64,000 nt of DNA from Vogesella sp. XCS3 (GCF_020616155.1 NZ_CP085530.1:2447501-2511500), one strand, 5' to 3'. Positions 48,654 through 56,546 are shown, counted from the stretch's first letter. Numbers and translations: made by a program. Notes: generated from the sequence alone by a model not told the origin.

Positions 48654-48831
48654 CCCCCGCGAGTGTCGATCCGGCAAAATTCGCTTGTACCCTGTTTCCA
48701 GGGTGGTCGCCCGCCCGTTGCTTCGGGCACATCCGGCTAAGGGACGCGGCACACCTGCAACCATGGCTAGCAACCGTAGCGAACGCATTGGTACAAAGGA
48801 ATTTGGGAGCCTTCTCGAACACCGCAGGGGG
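48654..48831 (-). ncRNA. ssrS: 6S RNA
   Basis: About 178 nt between zapA and the 5-FCL gene, the classic location. Read on the minus strand, the 5' part CCCCCTGCGGTGTTCGA pairs with the 3' part TCGACACTCGCGGGGG as the closing stem. Two flanking strands (around GGCTCCCAAATTCC and GGAAACAGGGTACAAG) form the large central bubble that imitates an open promoter. A G/C hairpin with GTTTT follows the 3' end. 6S RNA binds the sigma-70 holoenzyme in stationary phase. The ends are approximate. Confidence 0.88.
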
Positions 48832-48848
48832 TAGACGGATGTTCTGTA

Positions 48849-49166
48849 CTACGAGAGCAGGCCTTGCTGGCCGGCGCTTAGCGCCTGGTCTGCTGCCTCG
48901 CTCATACTGCGTATTTTACGCTGGATTGCGGCCATCTCCAAGCCACCATCGCCTACTTTCACTTTCAACAGATCGTGGGCAATGTTCAGCGCAGCCATGA
49001 TGGCGACCTTGTCAGTATCCATCACGCGGCCAGTGGCTTGAATACTATCGATTTTTTCGCCCAGCAGGCGCACGGCCTGCTCCAGCGTTTCGCGCTCTTC
49101 TGCCGGGGTGCCAATGGAAAAATGGCGGCCCAGCAGGGTAACGTCCACCTGAACCACGTCGCTCAT
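48849..49166 (-). CDS. zapA: Cell division protein ZapA
   Basis: 105 residues: VQVDVTLLGRHFSIGTPAEERETLEQAV, then VMDTDKVAIMAALNIAHDLL and a C-terminal coiled coil. ZapA binds FtsZ and bundles the Z-ring. The start overlaps the stop of the zapB-like gene by four nt (ATGA). It lies upstream of 6S RNA on the same strand. Confidence 0.96.
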   Translation of the reverse strand: MSDVVQVDVTLLGRHFSIGTPAEERETLEQAVRLLGEKIDSIQATGRVMDTDKVAIMAALNIAHDLLKVKVGDGGLEMAAIQRKIRSMSEAADQALSAGQQGLLS

Positions 49167-49366
49167 GCTTCGTTCTCCTTCGGCAAGCGGTCAATCAGAA
49201 GGGTCACGCGGTGGCGCGTTTCTTCCAGATTGAACTTCATCTCGGCGTTTTCACGCATGGCTTCGGCCAGCGCCGAGGCAAAGCGGCTATTTTGGGTTTC
49301 CAGCTCGTGAATGCGCGCAATCAGCGCAGCGACACGGCCTTCCAGATATTCGAGTTCGTGTTCCAT
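49163..49366 (-). CDS. ZapB-like short coiled-coil protein
   Basis: 67 residues, almost entirely a coiled coil: EHELEYLEGRVAALIARIHELE and ENAEMKFNLEETRHRVTLLIDRLP. Such small proteins are commonly found directly upstream of zapA and are thought to be cell-division linked. ATG 49366 is the only ATG; a TTG six codons upstream is possible. It overlaps zapA by four nt. Confidence 0.85.
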   Translation of the reverse strand: MEHELEYLEGRVAALIARIHELETQNSRFASALAEAMRENAEMKFNLEETRHRVTLLIDRLPKENEA

Positions 49367-49387
49367 GGCGGCGAGAATAGCCAAGCG

Positions 49388-50260
49388 CTACGGGGGCGTC
49401 AAACCCAGCTTGCGCCTGGCATGATCCAGAGTGCTACACAGTTGTTCGGCAGCCCCGGCCAGACGCGGGCCGGGACGGCTTATCGTGTCCTGATCCAGGG
49501 TAAGTTGCAAGCCTTGCGCGACGGCGGGCAGCTGCGGCCAACGTTGCCAGCGGGCATGGTTGGCCGCATTAAACGCCAGCATGACCTGCGGGCGCGCCAG
49601 TACTACCGCCTCGATACTGACCTGCGGCGCAGGCAGGGCAGCCCCGGCAAACACATTGTGGCCACCACACAGGGTAATGAGCGAGCCCAGAAAACTGTGC
49701 TTGCTCACGGTAAAAACGGGGTTGTCGCCTATTTGCATAAATACCGACACTGGCGCGCTACGGCGATAACGCTGCTGCAGGCCGGCGATGCGGCGCTCGA
49801 ACGCCGTGGCCTGCGCGTCGGCCTGGGCGGCGTGGCCGGTCAACTGGCCCAGATCGCGCATCTCACGCGGAATGTCAGCCAGCTGCAGCGGGGCGCTGAT
49901 ATACACCGGCACACCCATATCGCGCAGCTTTTGCACGGTGCGCGGGTTGCCGCCATCGCGCCAGGCCACGATCAGATCCGGCTGTTGTTGCAGGATGGCT
50001 TCGATGCTCAGACCGCTATAGCCGCCGACACGCGGCAGCTGGCGCGCGGCTGGCGGGTAATCGCTGTAATCCACCGCCGCCACCAGCTGGCTACCCGCGC
50101 CAATGGCGTACAGGTTTTCCACCGCGTGCGGCACCAGCGCCACCACACGGCGCGCGGGTGCGGGCAGTACCACACTATTGCCCTGCGCATCGCGCACCGA
50201 TACCGCCGCCATGGCCGGCGCCGCCAGCCATAGCGCAGCCGCCCATAGCCGCCACCTCAT
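49388..50260 (-). CDS. btuF: Cobalamin-binding periplasmic protein BtuF
   Basis: 290 residues. Signal peptide MRWRLWAAALWLAAPAMA. The class III binding-protein fold has ARRVVALVPHAVENLYAIGAG, YPPAARQLPRVGGYSGLSIEAILQQQPDLIVAW (core VGGYSGLSIEAIL and PDLIVAW) and a long linking helix. It carries vitamin B12 or cobinamide to a BtuCD transporter. No btuC or btuD is in the window. The start overlaps the cobU stop by four nt. B12 specificity rests on this context and the riboswitch-led btuB next door. Confidence 0.88.
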   Translation of the reverse strand: MRWRLWAAALWLAAPAMAAVSVRDAQGNSVVLPAPARRVVALVPHAVENLYAIGAGSQLVAAVDYSDYPPAARQLPRVGGYSGLSIEAILQQQPDLIVAWRDGGNPRTVQKLRDMGVPVYISAPLQLADIPREMRDLGQLTGHAAQADAQATAFERRIAGLQQRYRRSAPVSVFMQIGDNPVFTVSKHSFLGSLITLCGGHNVFAGAALPAPQVSIEAVVLARPQVMLAFNAANHARWQRWPQLPAVAQGLQLTLDQDTISRPGPRLAGAAEQLCSTLDHARRKLGLTPP

Positions 50261-50790
50261 GCCGCGCCTTTCAAGACCAAAGGTTGGCCGCAGGCCACCA
50301 GCGTGACGCGCTGGCATACCGCTGCCACGTCCTGGTTCAGCCGCCCCAGCTCGTCGACAAAATGGCGGGTTTCCGCCCCCAGCGGCACCACGCCCCAGCC
50401 CACCTCGTTGCTCACCAGCACGATCTGCGCCGGCGGCGCGGCCAACACCGCCAGCAAGCTGCTGCGTTGCTGCTGCCAGGCGTCGGCGTCGAACTGGCCG
50501 TGCTCGTCGAAAAAGCGCATCAGCCACATGCCCAGGCAATCCACCAGCACCAGGCTACCCGGGGCGGCCTGCTGCAGCGCCTCGCCCAGCTTGCGGCCAA
50601 CCTCGGCCAGGCCCCAGTGCGCCGGACGTCGCGCCCGATGGTGGGCGATGCGCTCGGCAAAGGCCGCATCGCTACGGCGCTCGGCGGTGGCCACGTAGCA
50701 CACGGCGCCGGCGTGCTGCAGCGCCAGGCTTTCGGCGTAGCGGCTTTTGCCGCTGCGGGCACCGCCGCTGATCAGGTGGGTAGTGGTCAT
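50257..50790 (-). CDS. cobU: Adenosylcobinamide kinase / guanylyltransferase
   Basis: 177 residues. The P-loop HLISGGARSGKSRYAESLA is followed by YVATAERRSDAAFAERIAHHRARRP, with the guanylylation-site His in RIAHHRARRP, VDCLGMWL, LVSNEVGWGVVP and LNQDVAAVCQRV. It phosphorylates adenosylcobinamide and forms AdoCbi-GDP. ATG 50790 starts MTTTHLISGG. Between btuB and this gene lies a 139-nt gap with terminator-like hairpins. The end of the gene is an AAAGGTTGGCCGCA copy encoding CGQPLV. Confidence 0.95.
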   Translation of the reverse strand: MTTTHLISGGARSGKSRYAESLALQHAGAVCYVATAERRSDAAFAERIAHHRARRPAHWGLAEVGRKLGEALQQAAPGSLVLVDCLGMWLMRFFDEHGQFDADAWQQQRSSLLAVLAAPPAQIVLVSNEVGWGVVPLGAETRHFVDELGRLNQDVAAVCQRVTLVACGQPLVLKGAA

Positions 50791-50840
50791 GGTGTGTATT
50801 CCTGTCAAAACCGGCTCGGGGCGGGCAAGGTAAGACAAAC

Positions 50841-50863
50841 CCCGCTGCCAAGGCAAGCGGGGC
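50841..50863 (-). terminator. Terminator-like hairpin between btuB and cobU
   Basis: On the minus strand CCCCGCTTGCC-TT-GGCAGCGGGG is followed by TTTGTCTT. A second GC hairpin (ACCCCGC...GCGGGGT, 50898-50916) precedes it. cobU-btuF may thus be partly uncoupled from btuB. Confidence 0.65.
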
Positions 50864-50929
50864 GGGGTTGGCCGCACACGGGCGGCCAGCAGGCAAGACC
50901 CCGCGCCAGCGGGGTGCAGGCACGTGGGC

Positions 50930-52756
50930 TTACTGGGCGTAGCGTACGCCGACAAACCAGCCACGGCGCGGCTGATTGTAGTCTTTTACCGTTTCGTAAC
51001 GCTTGTCACCCACGTTGGTCAGCTTGGTATTCAGCGTCCACTGCTTGTCCAGCTGGTAGTCGGCACCCAGGTTCACCACGCCGTAGCCGCGCAGGTACTC
51101 GGTATTGGCCGTGCTGGTAGGGCGCTTGCCGGCGGCACGCAGCTCGGCGCTCAGCGTAGTGCGGTCCAGCGCCAGACTGGCGGTAACGCCACCGTGCAGC
51201 TTGCTGCGGTACTGCAGTATCTTGCCGGTTTTCTCGTCGCGCGCACGCTGCGAGGTCACGTTGGCCGCCAGGTTGATACCGGCGATCACGGTGCTGCCTT
51301 CCAGCGTCTGGCCGGTGATGTGGGCTTTATCGATATTGATCACGCTGGAATAGTCGGCGTTACCGGCGATCAGGTTTTCAATACGGTTATCAAAGGCGGT
51401 GAACTTCACGCTGTTGCTACCCTGGCGCCACTGCGCGGACAGCTCGCGGTTACGCGCTTCTTCCGGTTTCAGCTTGGGGTTGCCCTGGTAGCCAAAGGAC
51501 AAAGGCCAGTACAGGTCATTGAAGCTTGGCGCCTTGAACGCTGTACCGTAACCCACGCGCAGCAGCCAGCCGGCAGCAGGAACAAAGCCGTAGCCGACCT
51601 GGCCGGTACGATGGCCGCCAAACTGCGAGTTGTCGTCATAACGCACGCTACCCTGCAGGCGGTGGGCACCAAACTCGCCCTGATAGCCGGCAAACGCGGC
51701 GTTCACACTACGGCGGGTCTGGGTGAAGGCCGTGCTGCTGAGGACGTGCTGCTCGGTGTTGACCAAACCCAGCGCCAGCAGGCCGGCACTGCCCAGGCTC
51801 AGATCATTCTGCCACTGCCACTCATTCTGGCGGGTTTCATAGTAGCTACTGGGCTTCACGAAGTTGCCGTTGGTATAGTTCAGCGACTTGTCGGCGCTAT
51901 AGCTGTAACGCAGGCTACTGTTCCAGTGTTCGCCCAGACGGTTTTTCAGCTCCAGGCTCTGGCCTACCAAGCGGGAGTTGGCTTCGTCCTGCGCCTTGGC
52001 CGAACCGTCGTATTCGTTAACGCTTTCCGACTGGAACGCCGTCAGGTTCAGGCTGTGGCCAGGCGCCAGCTGGTGCTGCACGCTGGCGTTGTAGGTGGTG
52101 TTCTCGTAGCCGTCACGGTCCGGGTTATAGGTAGGCAGACGGTTGCTGCGCGCCGAAATGCCTTCGGTACGATTATGGCTAAAGGCCAGGTTGAACGCGG
52201 TACGGTCTACCTTGCCGGAGATACCGGCGCCCACGACACGCTTGCCTTCGGCACCCACGCCCACGTTGGCCGACAGCGCTGGCGCGCCGCTGCCGCGCTT
52301 GGTAAAGATCTGCACCACGCCGCCGATGGCGTCGGCACCGTACAGGCTGGATGCCGGGCCGCGCAGGATCTCGATGCGCTCGATGGCGTCCGGGTTCAGG
52401 TATTCCAGCGAGGTCGTCCCTGCTGTAGCCGAAACAACGCGCACGCCGTCAATCAGCACCACGGTCTGTTTGGCCGTAGCGCCGCGCAGCATCAGGCTGC
52501 TGCTCTTGCCTTCGCCACCGTTGCTGTAGAACTCCACGCCAGCTTCGCGACTGAGCAGCTCGGCGACGGTGAGGTTGCCGGACTGCGCGATTTCCTCGCG
52601 GCCCAGCACGGTGATATCGGATAGCACTTTGGCCACCGGGGTGGTGGTACGCGTGGCGGTTACGACCACTTCATCCAGGGTGACAGGCTGGTTGGCCATG
52701 GCGGCCTGGGCACAGGCCAGCGCTACCAGCGTGGCCAGGGGTTTGCTTTTGAACAT
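50930..52756 (-). CDS. btuB: TonB-dependent vitamin B12 receptor BtuB
   Basis: 608 residues. Signal peptide MFKSKPLATLVALACAQAAMA. The TonB box is in LDEVVVTATR. The plug domain has GNLTVAELLSREAGVEF and IERIEILRGPASSLYGADAIGGVVQI (core RGPASSLYGADAIGG). The 22-strand barrel ends LTNVGDKRYETVKDYNQPRRGWFVGVRYAQ, a standard receptor C-terminus (core RRGWFVGVRY). Outer-membrane uptake of cobalamin is inferred from the size class and the cobalamin riboswitch directly upstream. Confidence 0.94.
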   Translation of the reverse strand: MFKSKPLATLVALACAQAAMANQPVTLDEVVVTATRTTTPVAKVLSDITVLGREEIAQSGNLTVAELLSREAGVEFYSNGGEGKSSSLMLRGATAKQTVVLIDGVRVVSATAGTTSLEYLNPDAIERIEILRGPASSLYGADAIGGVVQIFTKRGSGAPALSANVGVGAEGKRVVGAGISGKVDRTAFNLAFSHNRTEGISARSNRLPTYNPDRDGYENTTYNASVQHQLAPGHSLNLTAFQSESVNEYDGSAKAQDEANSRLVGQSLELKNRLGEHWNSSLRYSYSADKSLNYTNGNFVKPSSYYETRQNEWQWQNDLSLGSAGLLALGLVNTEQHVLSSTAFTQTRRSVNAAFAGYQGEFGAHRLQGSVRYDDNSQFGGHRTGQVGYGFVPAAGWLLRVGYGTAFKAPSFNDLYWPLSFGYQGNPKLKPEEARNRELSAQWRQGSNSVKFTAFDNRIENLIAGNADYSSVINIDKAHITGQTLEGSTVIAGINLAANVTSQRARDEKTGKILQYRSKLHGGVTASLALDRTTLSAELRAAGKRPTSTANTEYLRGYGVVNLGADYQLDKQWTLNTKLTNVGDKRYETVKDYNQPRRGWFVGVRYAQ

Positions 52757-52893
52757 GTAGACACACTCCGTAATGACAAAAAGGGAGTGCGGAGAAATAA
52801 AAGGACACAAGCGCACTGCCGGCAGGCACCGGTAGCAGGCTGTCTTATCGCCTCCCCGCGATACTCCAGCAAGACGCGATTCCGCCGCGTCTA

Positions 52894-53074
52894 TTGCAGG
52901 CCGGTCTCCGGGCTGGGCCATTCGGCATCGTGCCTTCCCACCCTGCGGGGCAGTGGCTTGTACGATGCCTGGAGCGCGTACGCTCAGGCCTTACCGTTGC
53001 GGGGGCAGCGCCGGTCTTTCACCGGCTTCCCGTTTCACCTGCCCACGCCGTCTGGGCGTGGCAGGCACCTGCAA
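52894..53074 (-). ncRNA. Cobalamin riboswitch upstream of btuB
   Basis: Read on the minus strand: GGTGCCTGCC, then GGGAAGCCGGTGAAAGACCGG, GCTGCCCCCGCAACGGTAAG (conserved core), the B12-box GCCACTG followed by GGTGGGAAGGC, and finally CCCGGAGACCGGCCTGCA. These are the diagnostic conserved elements in the right order. It ends about 138 nt before the btuB start. A GACGCG...CGCGTC hairpin follows at about 52870-52890 and may be part of the expression platform. Binding of adenosylcobalamin should lower btuB expression. Confidence 0.96.
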
Positions 53075-53080
53075 GCGACC

Positions 53081-53086
53081 ATTATA
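53081..53086 (-). promoter_or_regulatory. -10 element of the riboswitch-btuB transcript
   Basis: A perfect TATAAT on the minus strand lies seven nt before the riboswitch 5' end. No good -35 match is seen. The rest of the 53087-53225 gap towards cobT shows no clear element apart from AAGGA before cobT. Confidence 0.7.
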
Positions 53087-53225
53087 ACGGGATGCTGCGC
53101 CGCAGAACGCCAGCGCGGGAAATTAAACCATCTGCATGAAGCCCCCATTGCCAGCTGCGCTGCGCTGTCGTATGGTCTGCCCGTTCGCCTGCCCTGCAGG
53201 CCAGGAAATCATGCAAGGACCCCAC

Positions 53226-54260
53226 ATGCCACGTATCCCCGCCCCCAATCTGTCTACCCGCCAAGCCGCCGAAGCCCGCCAGCAGCAGCTGACCAAACCC
53301 GCCGGCAGCCTGGGCAAACTGGAGCAGCTCGCCATCACCCTGGCCGGGCTGCAGGGGCGCGACATCCCGCTACCGCTGTCGCCGGCCATTACCGTGTTTG
53401 CCGGCGACCACGGCGCCTGCGCCGAGGGCGTATCGGCTTTCCCGCCAGAAGTCACCGGCGCCATGGTGGCCAACTTCGTCCACGGCGGTGCCGCCATCAG
53501 CGTACTGGCGCGTGCCAACCAGGCACGGCTGGAAGTGGTGGATGCCGGCGTGGCCAGCGACCTGTCCGCCCTGCCCATCGTGCACGCCAAGGTACGTGCC
53601 GGCAGCGGCAACCTGCGCCGTGAAGCGGCCATGAGCCGCCAGGAGGCCGAAGCCGCGCTGCAGGTTGGCCGCGACGCCGCCCGCCGCGCCATAGCCGACG
53701 GTGCCACGCTGCTGATTGCCGGCGACATGGGTATTGGCAACACCACGCCGTCTGCCGCGCTGATTTGCCGCCTCACCGGCCACAGCGTGGAGGCCATTGT
53801 GGGCCGCGGCACCGGCGTCAGCGATGCCGGCCTGGCGGTAAAACGCCAGGTCGTGGCCGATGCGCTGGCCCGCGTGGCCGGGCAAACGCTGGACGGCCAC
53901 GGCGTACTGGCCGAGCTGGGCGGGCTGGAAATCGCCGCCATGGCCGGTTTTTATCTGGAAGGCGCGCGCCAGGGCGTACCGCTGTTGCTGGATGGCTTCA
54001 TCAGCACCGCTGCCGCGCTGGTAGCCCACGCCATCGACGCCGATATCGCCCCATGGCTGCTGGCCAGCCATTGCTCGCAGGAAACCGGCCACGCGCTGGC
54101 ACTACAGGCGCTGGGCCTGAGCCCGCTGATCGACCTGGGCTTCCGCCTGGGCGAAGGCAGCGGCGCCGCCGCCGCGCTGCCACTGCTACAGCAAGCCATC
54201 GCGCTGCACGCCGGCATGGCCACCTTTGCCGAGGCCGGCGTGGCGGGCAAAAGCGCCTGA
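53226..54260 (+). CDS. cobT: Nicotinate-nucleotide--dimethylbenzimidazole phosphoribosyltransferase
   Basis: 344 residues: KPAGSLGKLEQLAITLAGLQG, ITVFAGDHGACAEGVSAFP (core FAGDHG), the nucleotide region DGATLLIAGDMGIGNTTPSAAL (core GDMGIGNTTPSAA), VGRGTGVSD, and FRLGEGSGAAAALPLLQ near the end. It forms alpha-ribazole phosphate for the lower ligand of cobalamin. AAGGA precedes ATG 53226; upstream in-frame starts are less likely. It is divergent from btuB and heads cobT-cobC-cobS. Confidence 0.97.
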   Translation: MPRIPAPNLSTRQAAEARQQQLTKPAGSLGKLEQLAITLAGLQGRDIPLPLSPAITVFAGDHGACAEGVSAFPPEVTGAMVANFVHGGAAISVLARANQARLEVVDAGVASDLSALPIVHAKVRAGSGNLRREAAMSRQEAEAALQVGRDAARRAIADGATLLIAGDMGIGNTTPSAALICRLTGHSVEAIVGRGTGVSDAGLAVKRQVVADALARVAGQTLDGHGVLAELGGLEIAAMAGFYLEGARQGVPLLLDGFISTAAALVAHAIDADIAPWLLASHCSQETGHALALQALGLSPLIDLGFRLGEGSGAAAALPLLQQAIALHAGMATFAEAGVAGKSA

Positions 54261-54395
54261 TAACCGCCACAAGGCCATCGCCCGGGTGGCCACTGACGGG
54301 TATCCTTGCCAAAGCTGCGCCGCAGGCGGGCCCAAAATGCCTGCTGCGGCGAGTCGGCGTTTCTCATGTACTTTTGTGGCCAGGAGGCTTGCTGC

Positions 54396-55001
54396 ATGAA
54401 CCCCTATACCCTCACCCTGCTGCGCCACGGCGACATCGACCACCAAGGGCGGCTGATCGGCCACACCGACCTGCCGCTCACCGCACAAGGCCAGGCCGAT
54501 ATGGCGGCCAGCTGGCAGCGCATCGTGCAGCTGGCGCCGGTCAGCTGCATGGCCACCTCGCCACTGCTGCGTTGCCGCGAATTTGCTGTACAACAAGCGC
54601 TGGCCAGCCGCGTGCCCTTGCACGTGGCCCCGGCCTTGGCCGAGTGCCACTTTGGCGCCTGGGAAAACCGCCCGCTGGCCGATATCAGCGCCACCACGCC
54701 AGACTGGCAAACGTTACTGGCGCGCGGCCTGCTCACGCCGGAAGGCGGGGAAAGCTTCGATGCTTTCCGCACCCGTGTGCTCACCGGCTTTGCCGAGTGG
54801 ATGCAGCAGGCACGCGGCAGCCACCGCGTACTGGTGAGCCACGGCGGCGTCATCAATGTGCTGCTGGCCGAGCTGCTGGGCACCGAGTTCAACGTGGCCC
54901 GGCTGATGGCGGTACAGCGCGGCGGCTTTGCCCAGCTATCGATTCTGGATGGCCACCCGGCCTACCTGACACGGCTGGAATCGCCGCAGCCAGCCAGCTA
55001 G
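54396..55001 (+). CDS. cobC: Histidine phosphatase family protein, probable alpha-ribazole phosphatase
   Basis: 201 residues of the phosphoglycerate mutase type. LTLLRHGDIDHQGRLIGHTDLPLTA has the catalytic RHG, CMATSPLLRCREFA, AECHFGAWENRPLADI, and VLVSHGGVINVLLAELLG with the second active-site His. Between cobT and cobS the likely substrate is alpha-ribazole 5-phosphate. AGGAGG eight nt before ATG is a near-ideal ribosome binding site. Confidence 0.88.
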   Translation: MNPYTLTLLRHGDIDHQGRLIGHTDLPLTAQGQADMAASWQRIVQLAPVSCMATSPLLRCREFAVQQALASRVPLHVAPALAECHFGAWENRPLADISATTPDWQTLLARGLLTPEGGESFDAFRTRVLTGFAEWMQQARGSHRVLVSHGGVINVLLAELLGTEFNVARLMAVQRGGFAQLSILDGHPAYLTRLESPQPAS

Positions 55002-55020
55002 CCCACAAGCCACACACAGG

Positions 55021-55063
55021 CTACCCACGGGCAGCCCACCGCTTACCCACAACCTTATCCACA
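55021..55063 (+). promoter_or_regulatory. Cluster of DnaA-box-like motifs between cobC and cobS
   Basis: TTATCCACA at 55055-55063 equals the consensus DnaA box. TTACCCACA at 55043-55051 differs at one base and is 12 nt away. CTACCCACG at 55021-55029 is a weaker relative. It is a small intergenic gap of 73 nt. Binding is untested and the cluster may be chance. Confidence 0.35.
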
Positions 55064-55074
55064 GCTTATTGCCC

Positions 55075-55908
55075 ATGCGCACCCTCATCCTGGCGATCCA
55101 GTTTCTTACCCGCCTGCCCACGCCGCAGCTGAAAACCTTCGACCCGGCGTGGCTGGCCGACGCCGCGCGCTGGTTTGCCCCGGTGGGTGTGCTGGTGGGT
55201 GCCATCGTATGGCTGGCGGTGCTGGCGGGCAGCCTGGTGGATCCCTGGTTGGCCGCATTGGCCGGCCTGCTGGCCTGGCTGTGGGTCACTGGCGGCCTGC
55301 ACATCGACGGTCTGGCCGACCTGGCCGACGCGCAGGGCGCAGCGCACCGCTCGCGCGAACGCTTTCTTGAGGTGCTGAAAGACCCGCATCTGGGCAGCTT
55401 TGGCGTACTGAGCCTGGCCACGCAGCTGATAGTGAAACTGGTGTTGCTGATGCTGCTGGTGAAGCTGGGCGCGACTGGCCTGGGCGGCTTGCCGGGTACG
55501 CTGGTTTCCCCGGATGTGTCTGCGGCTTATCCGGGCTACCACGGCGCCCAGGACGGCATCGCAGCGTTGAAAAGGTTGGCCGCCACGCTGGGCGGGCTGG
55601 TACTGGTACCAGCCTGGGCGCGGCTGTTCACCGTGGCGTGGTCGGCCACGCTGCCAAGCCTGGCGGCGGGTAGCGGCGAACGCTTTGCCTGGCGCCCGCA
55701 CTGGCTGAGCTTCTGGCTGTGTGGCCTGCTGTTGGCAGCCGCCAGCGCCTGGCTGGCACCGGTACTACTGCTGGCACCACTGGCAGGGGTGTTCTGGTGG
55801 GCCTACCTGAAGCGCAAACTGGGCGGCATGACCGGAGACTGTCTGGGTGCCGGCATCGAGGTATGCGAAAGCCTGCTGCTGCTGGCGCTGGTGGTGGCAG
55901 CACACTGA
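55075..55908 (+). CDS. cobS: Adenosylcobinamide-GDP ribazoletransferase (cobalamin synthase)
   Basis: 277 residues, a polytopic membrane enzyme. It begins RTLILAIQFLTRLPTPQLK, and has the conserved GGLHIDGLADLADAQGAAHRSRERFLEVLKDPHLGSFG (cores GGLHIDGLADL and DPHLGSFGV) and YLKRKLGGMTGDCLGAGIEV at the end. It joins AdoCbi-GDP and alpha-ribazole to give cobalamin. Family members usually have about 245-255 residues. The surplus lies at about 130-175, where a REP-like repeat (55508-55539) is read in frame as SPDVSAAYPGY, and an AAGGTTGGCCGC copy follows at 55572. Motifs on both sides are intact, so the enzyme is probably active. Confidence 0.93.
   Translation: MRTLILAIQFLTRLPTPQLKTFDPAWLADAARWFAPVGVLVGAIVWLAVLAGSLVDPWLAALAGLLAWLWVTGGLHIDGLADLADAQGAAHRSRERFLEVLKDPHLGSFGVLSLATQLIVKLVLLMLLVKLGATGLGGLPGTLVSPDVSAAYPGYHGAQDGIAALKRLAATLGGLVLVPAWARLFTVAWSATLPSLAAGSGERFAWRPHWLSFWLCGLLLAAASAWLAPVLLLAPLAGVFWWAYLKRKLGGMTGDCLGAGIEVCESLLLLALVVAAH
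55508..55539 (-). repeat. REP-like repeat inside cobS
   Basis: Matches the repeat at 1676-1708 except for two bases in the loop and one C less at the end. The stem CCCGGAT...ATCCGGG is conserved except in the loop. It keeps the cobS frame and encodes a Pro/Gly-rich stretch in a hydrophilic loop. Confidence 0.85.
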
Positions 55909-55913
55909 TCGCA

Positions 55914-55965
55914 TTGACATGAAACATGTCATCATGATGAGATATTGAAAACCATTCTCAATATC
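55914..55965 (+). promoter_or_regulatory. Promoter with Fur-box-like inverted repeat
   Basis: A perfect -35 TTGACA (55914-55919) lies inside the palindrome GACATG-AAA-CATGTC (55916-55930). Then comes GATATTGA-N9-TCAATATC (55941-55965), whose centre TGAAAACCATTCTCA resembles the 7-1-7 Fur consensus (12 of 15). It directly precedes the start codon at 55970. Iron repression of the following gene is inferred. Confidence 0.55.
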
Positions 55966-55969
55966 CAGC

Positions 55970-56476
55970 ATGAAACTCGACAGCTTTGGCCTGGCGGCCG
56001 TCATCGTCATCCCAGTCAGCACCGTGCTCGTGTGGGTGGTAGCGCACTTCGCGCTGCCTGCCCTGCCCGTCTTGCTCGGCGGCGTTTTGCTCAGCCTGCT
56101 GCTGGCGCTGCGCATCAAACCGCTGCCATGGTCAGCCTTGCCCGCCGCGCCGTCACGCTGGCAGCAAGCGCTGAACCTGGCCGTGTGGCCCATCCTGACG
56201 CTGCCGTGGCTGCTACCGCAAGCCACGCTGCTGTTCGATGTCGTGTTCAGCTGTTGGATAGTCACCACGCAAACGCTGGCCTGGCGTCAACAGGGCACGC
56301 TGGCGCTAGGTTGGCCGCAACGCACGCTATGGCTGATCGCGGCCGCCTTGTTTCTGCTGACCAGCCTGCTCGCCAGTGATAGAAGCGTACTGGCGCTGGT
56401 ATTCGGCGTCTTGTTCGGCTGGGTAGGCCTCAGCGGCCGCCGCCCGCGCTGGGGCAGCCCGCCACCGCAGGCATGA
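55970..56476 (+). CDS. Small integral membrane protein, possibly iron-regulated
   Basis: 168 residues with four or five hydrophobic helices: LAAVIVIPVSTVLVWVVAHFALPALPVLLGGVLLSLLLAL (two helices, about 8-46), LAVWPILTLPWLLPQ, LFDVVFSCWIVTTQTLAW and LIAAALFLLTSLLA with LALVFGVLFGWVGL. No named family recognised and no catalytic motif. The start codon is five nt after the Fur-like site, with no clear ribosome binding site, so the message may have a very short leader. It lies downstream of cobS but is separated by its own promoter. Confidence 0.75.
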   Translation: MKLDSFGLAAVIVIPVSTVLVWVVAHFALPALPVLLGGVLLSLLLALRIKPLPWSALPAAPSRWQQALNLAVWPILTLPWLLPQATLLFDVVFSCWIVTTQTLAWRQQGTLALGWPQRTLWLIAAALFLLTSLLASDRSVLALVFGVLFGWVGLSGRRPRWGSPPPQA

Positions 56477-56479
56477 AAA

Positions 56480-56508
56480 ACCGCGCCGGGCAGGCTGCCG
56501 GGCGCGGT
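56480..56508. terminator. Hairpin between the membrane protein gene and speB
   Basis: ACCGCGCC and GGCGCGGT form the outer stem, with an inner CCGGGCAGGCTGCCGG-like fold. On the minus strand it is followed by TTTTT. Next to it at 56518-56535 is the palindrome GCGGCCAA-CC-TTGGCCGC of the dispersed repeat. Confidence 0.75.
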
Positions 56509-56546
56509 GCGGGTAGTGCGGCCAACCTTGGCCGCCGGGTCTAGCG

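Noticed and set aside
55075..55908. cobS as a pseudogene because of the repeat inside it
   Set aside because: The frame is open throughout and all conserved motifs before and after the insert are present, so an active enzyme is more likely.
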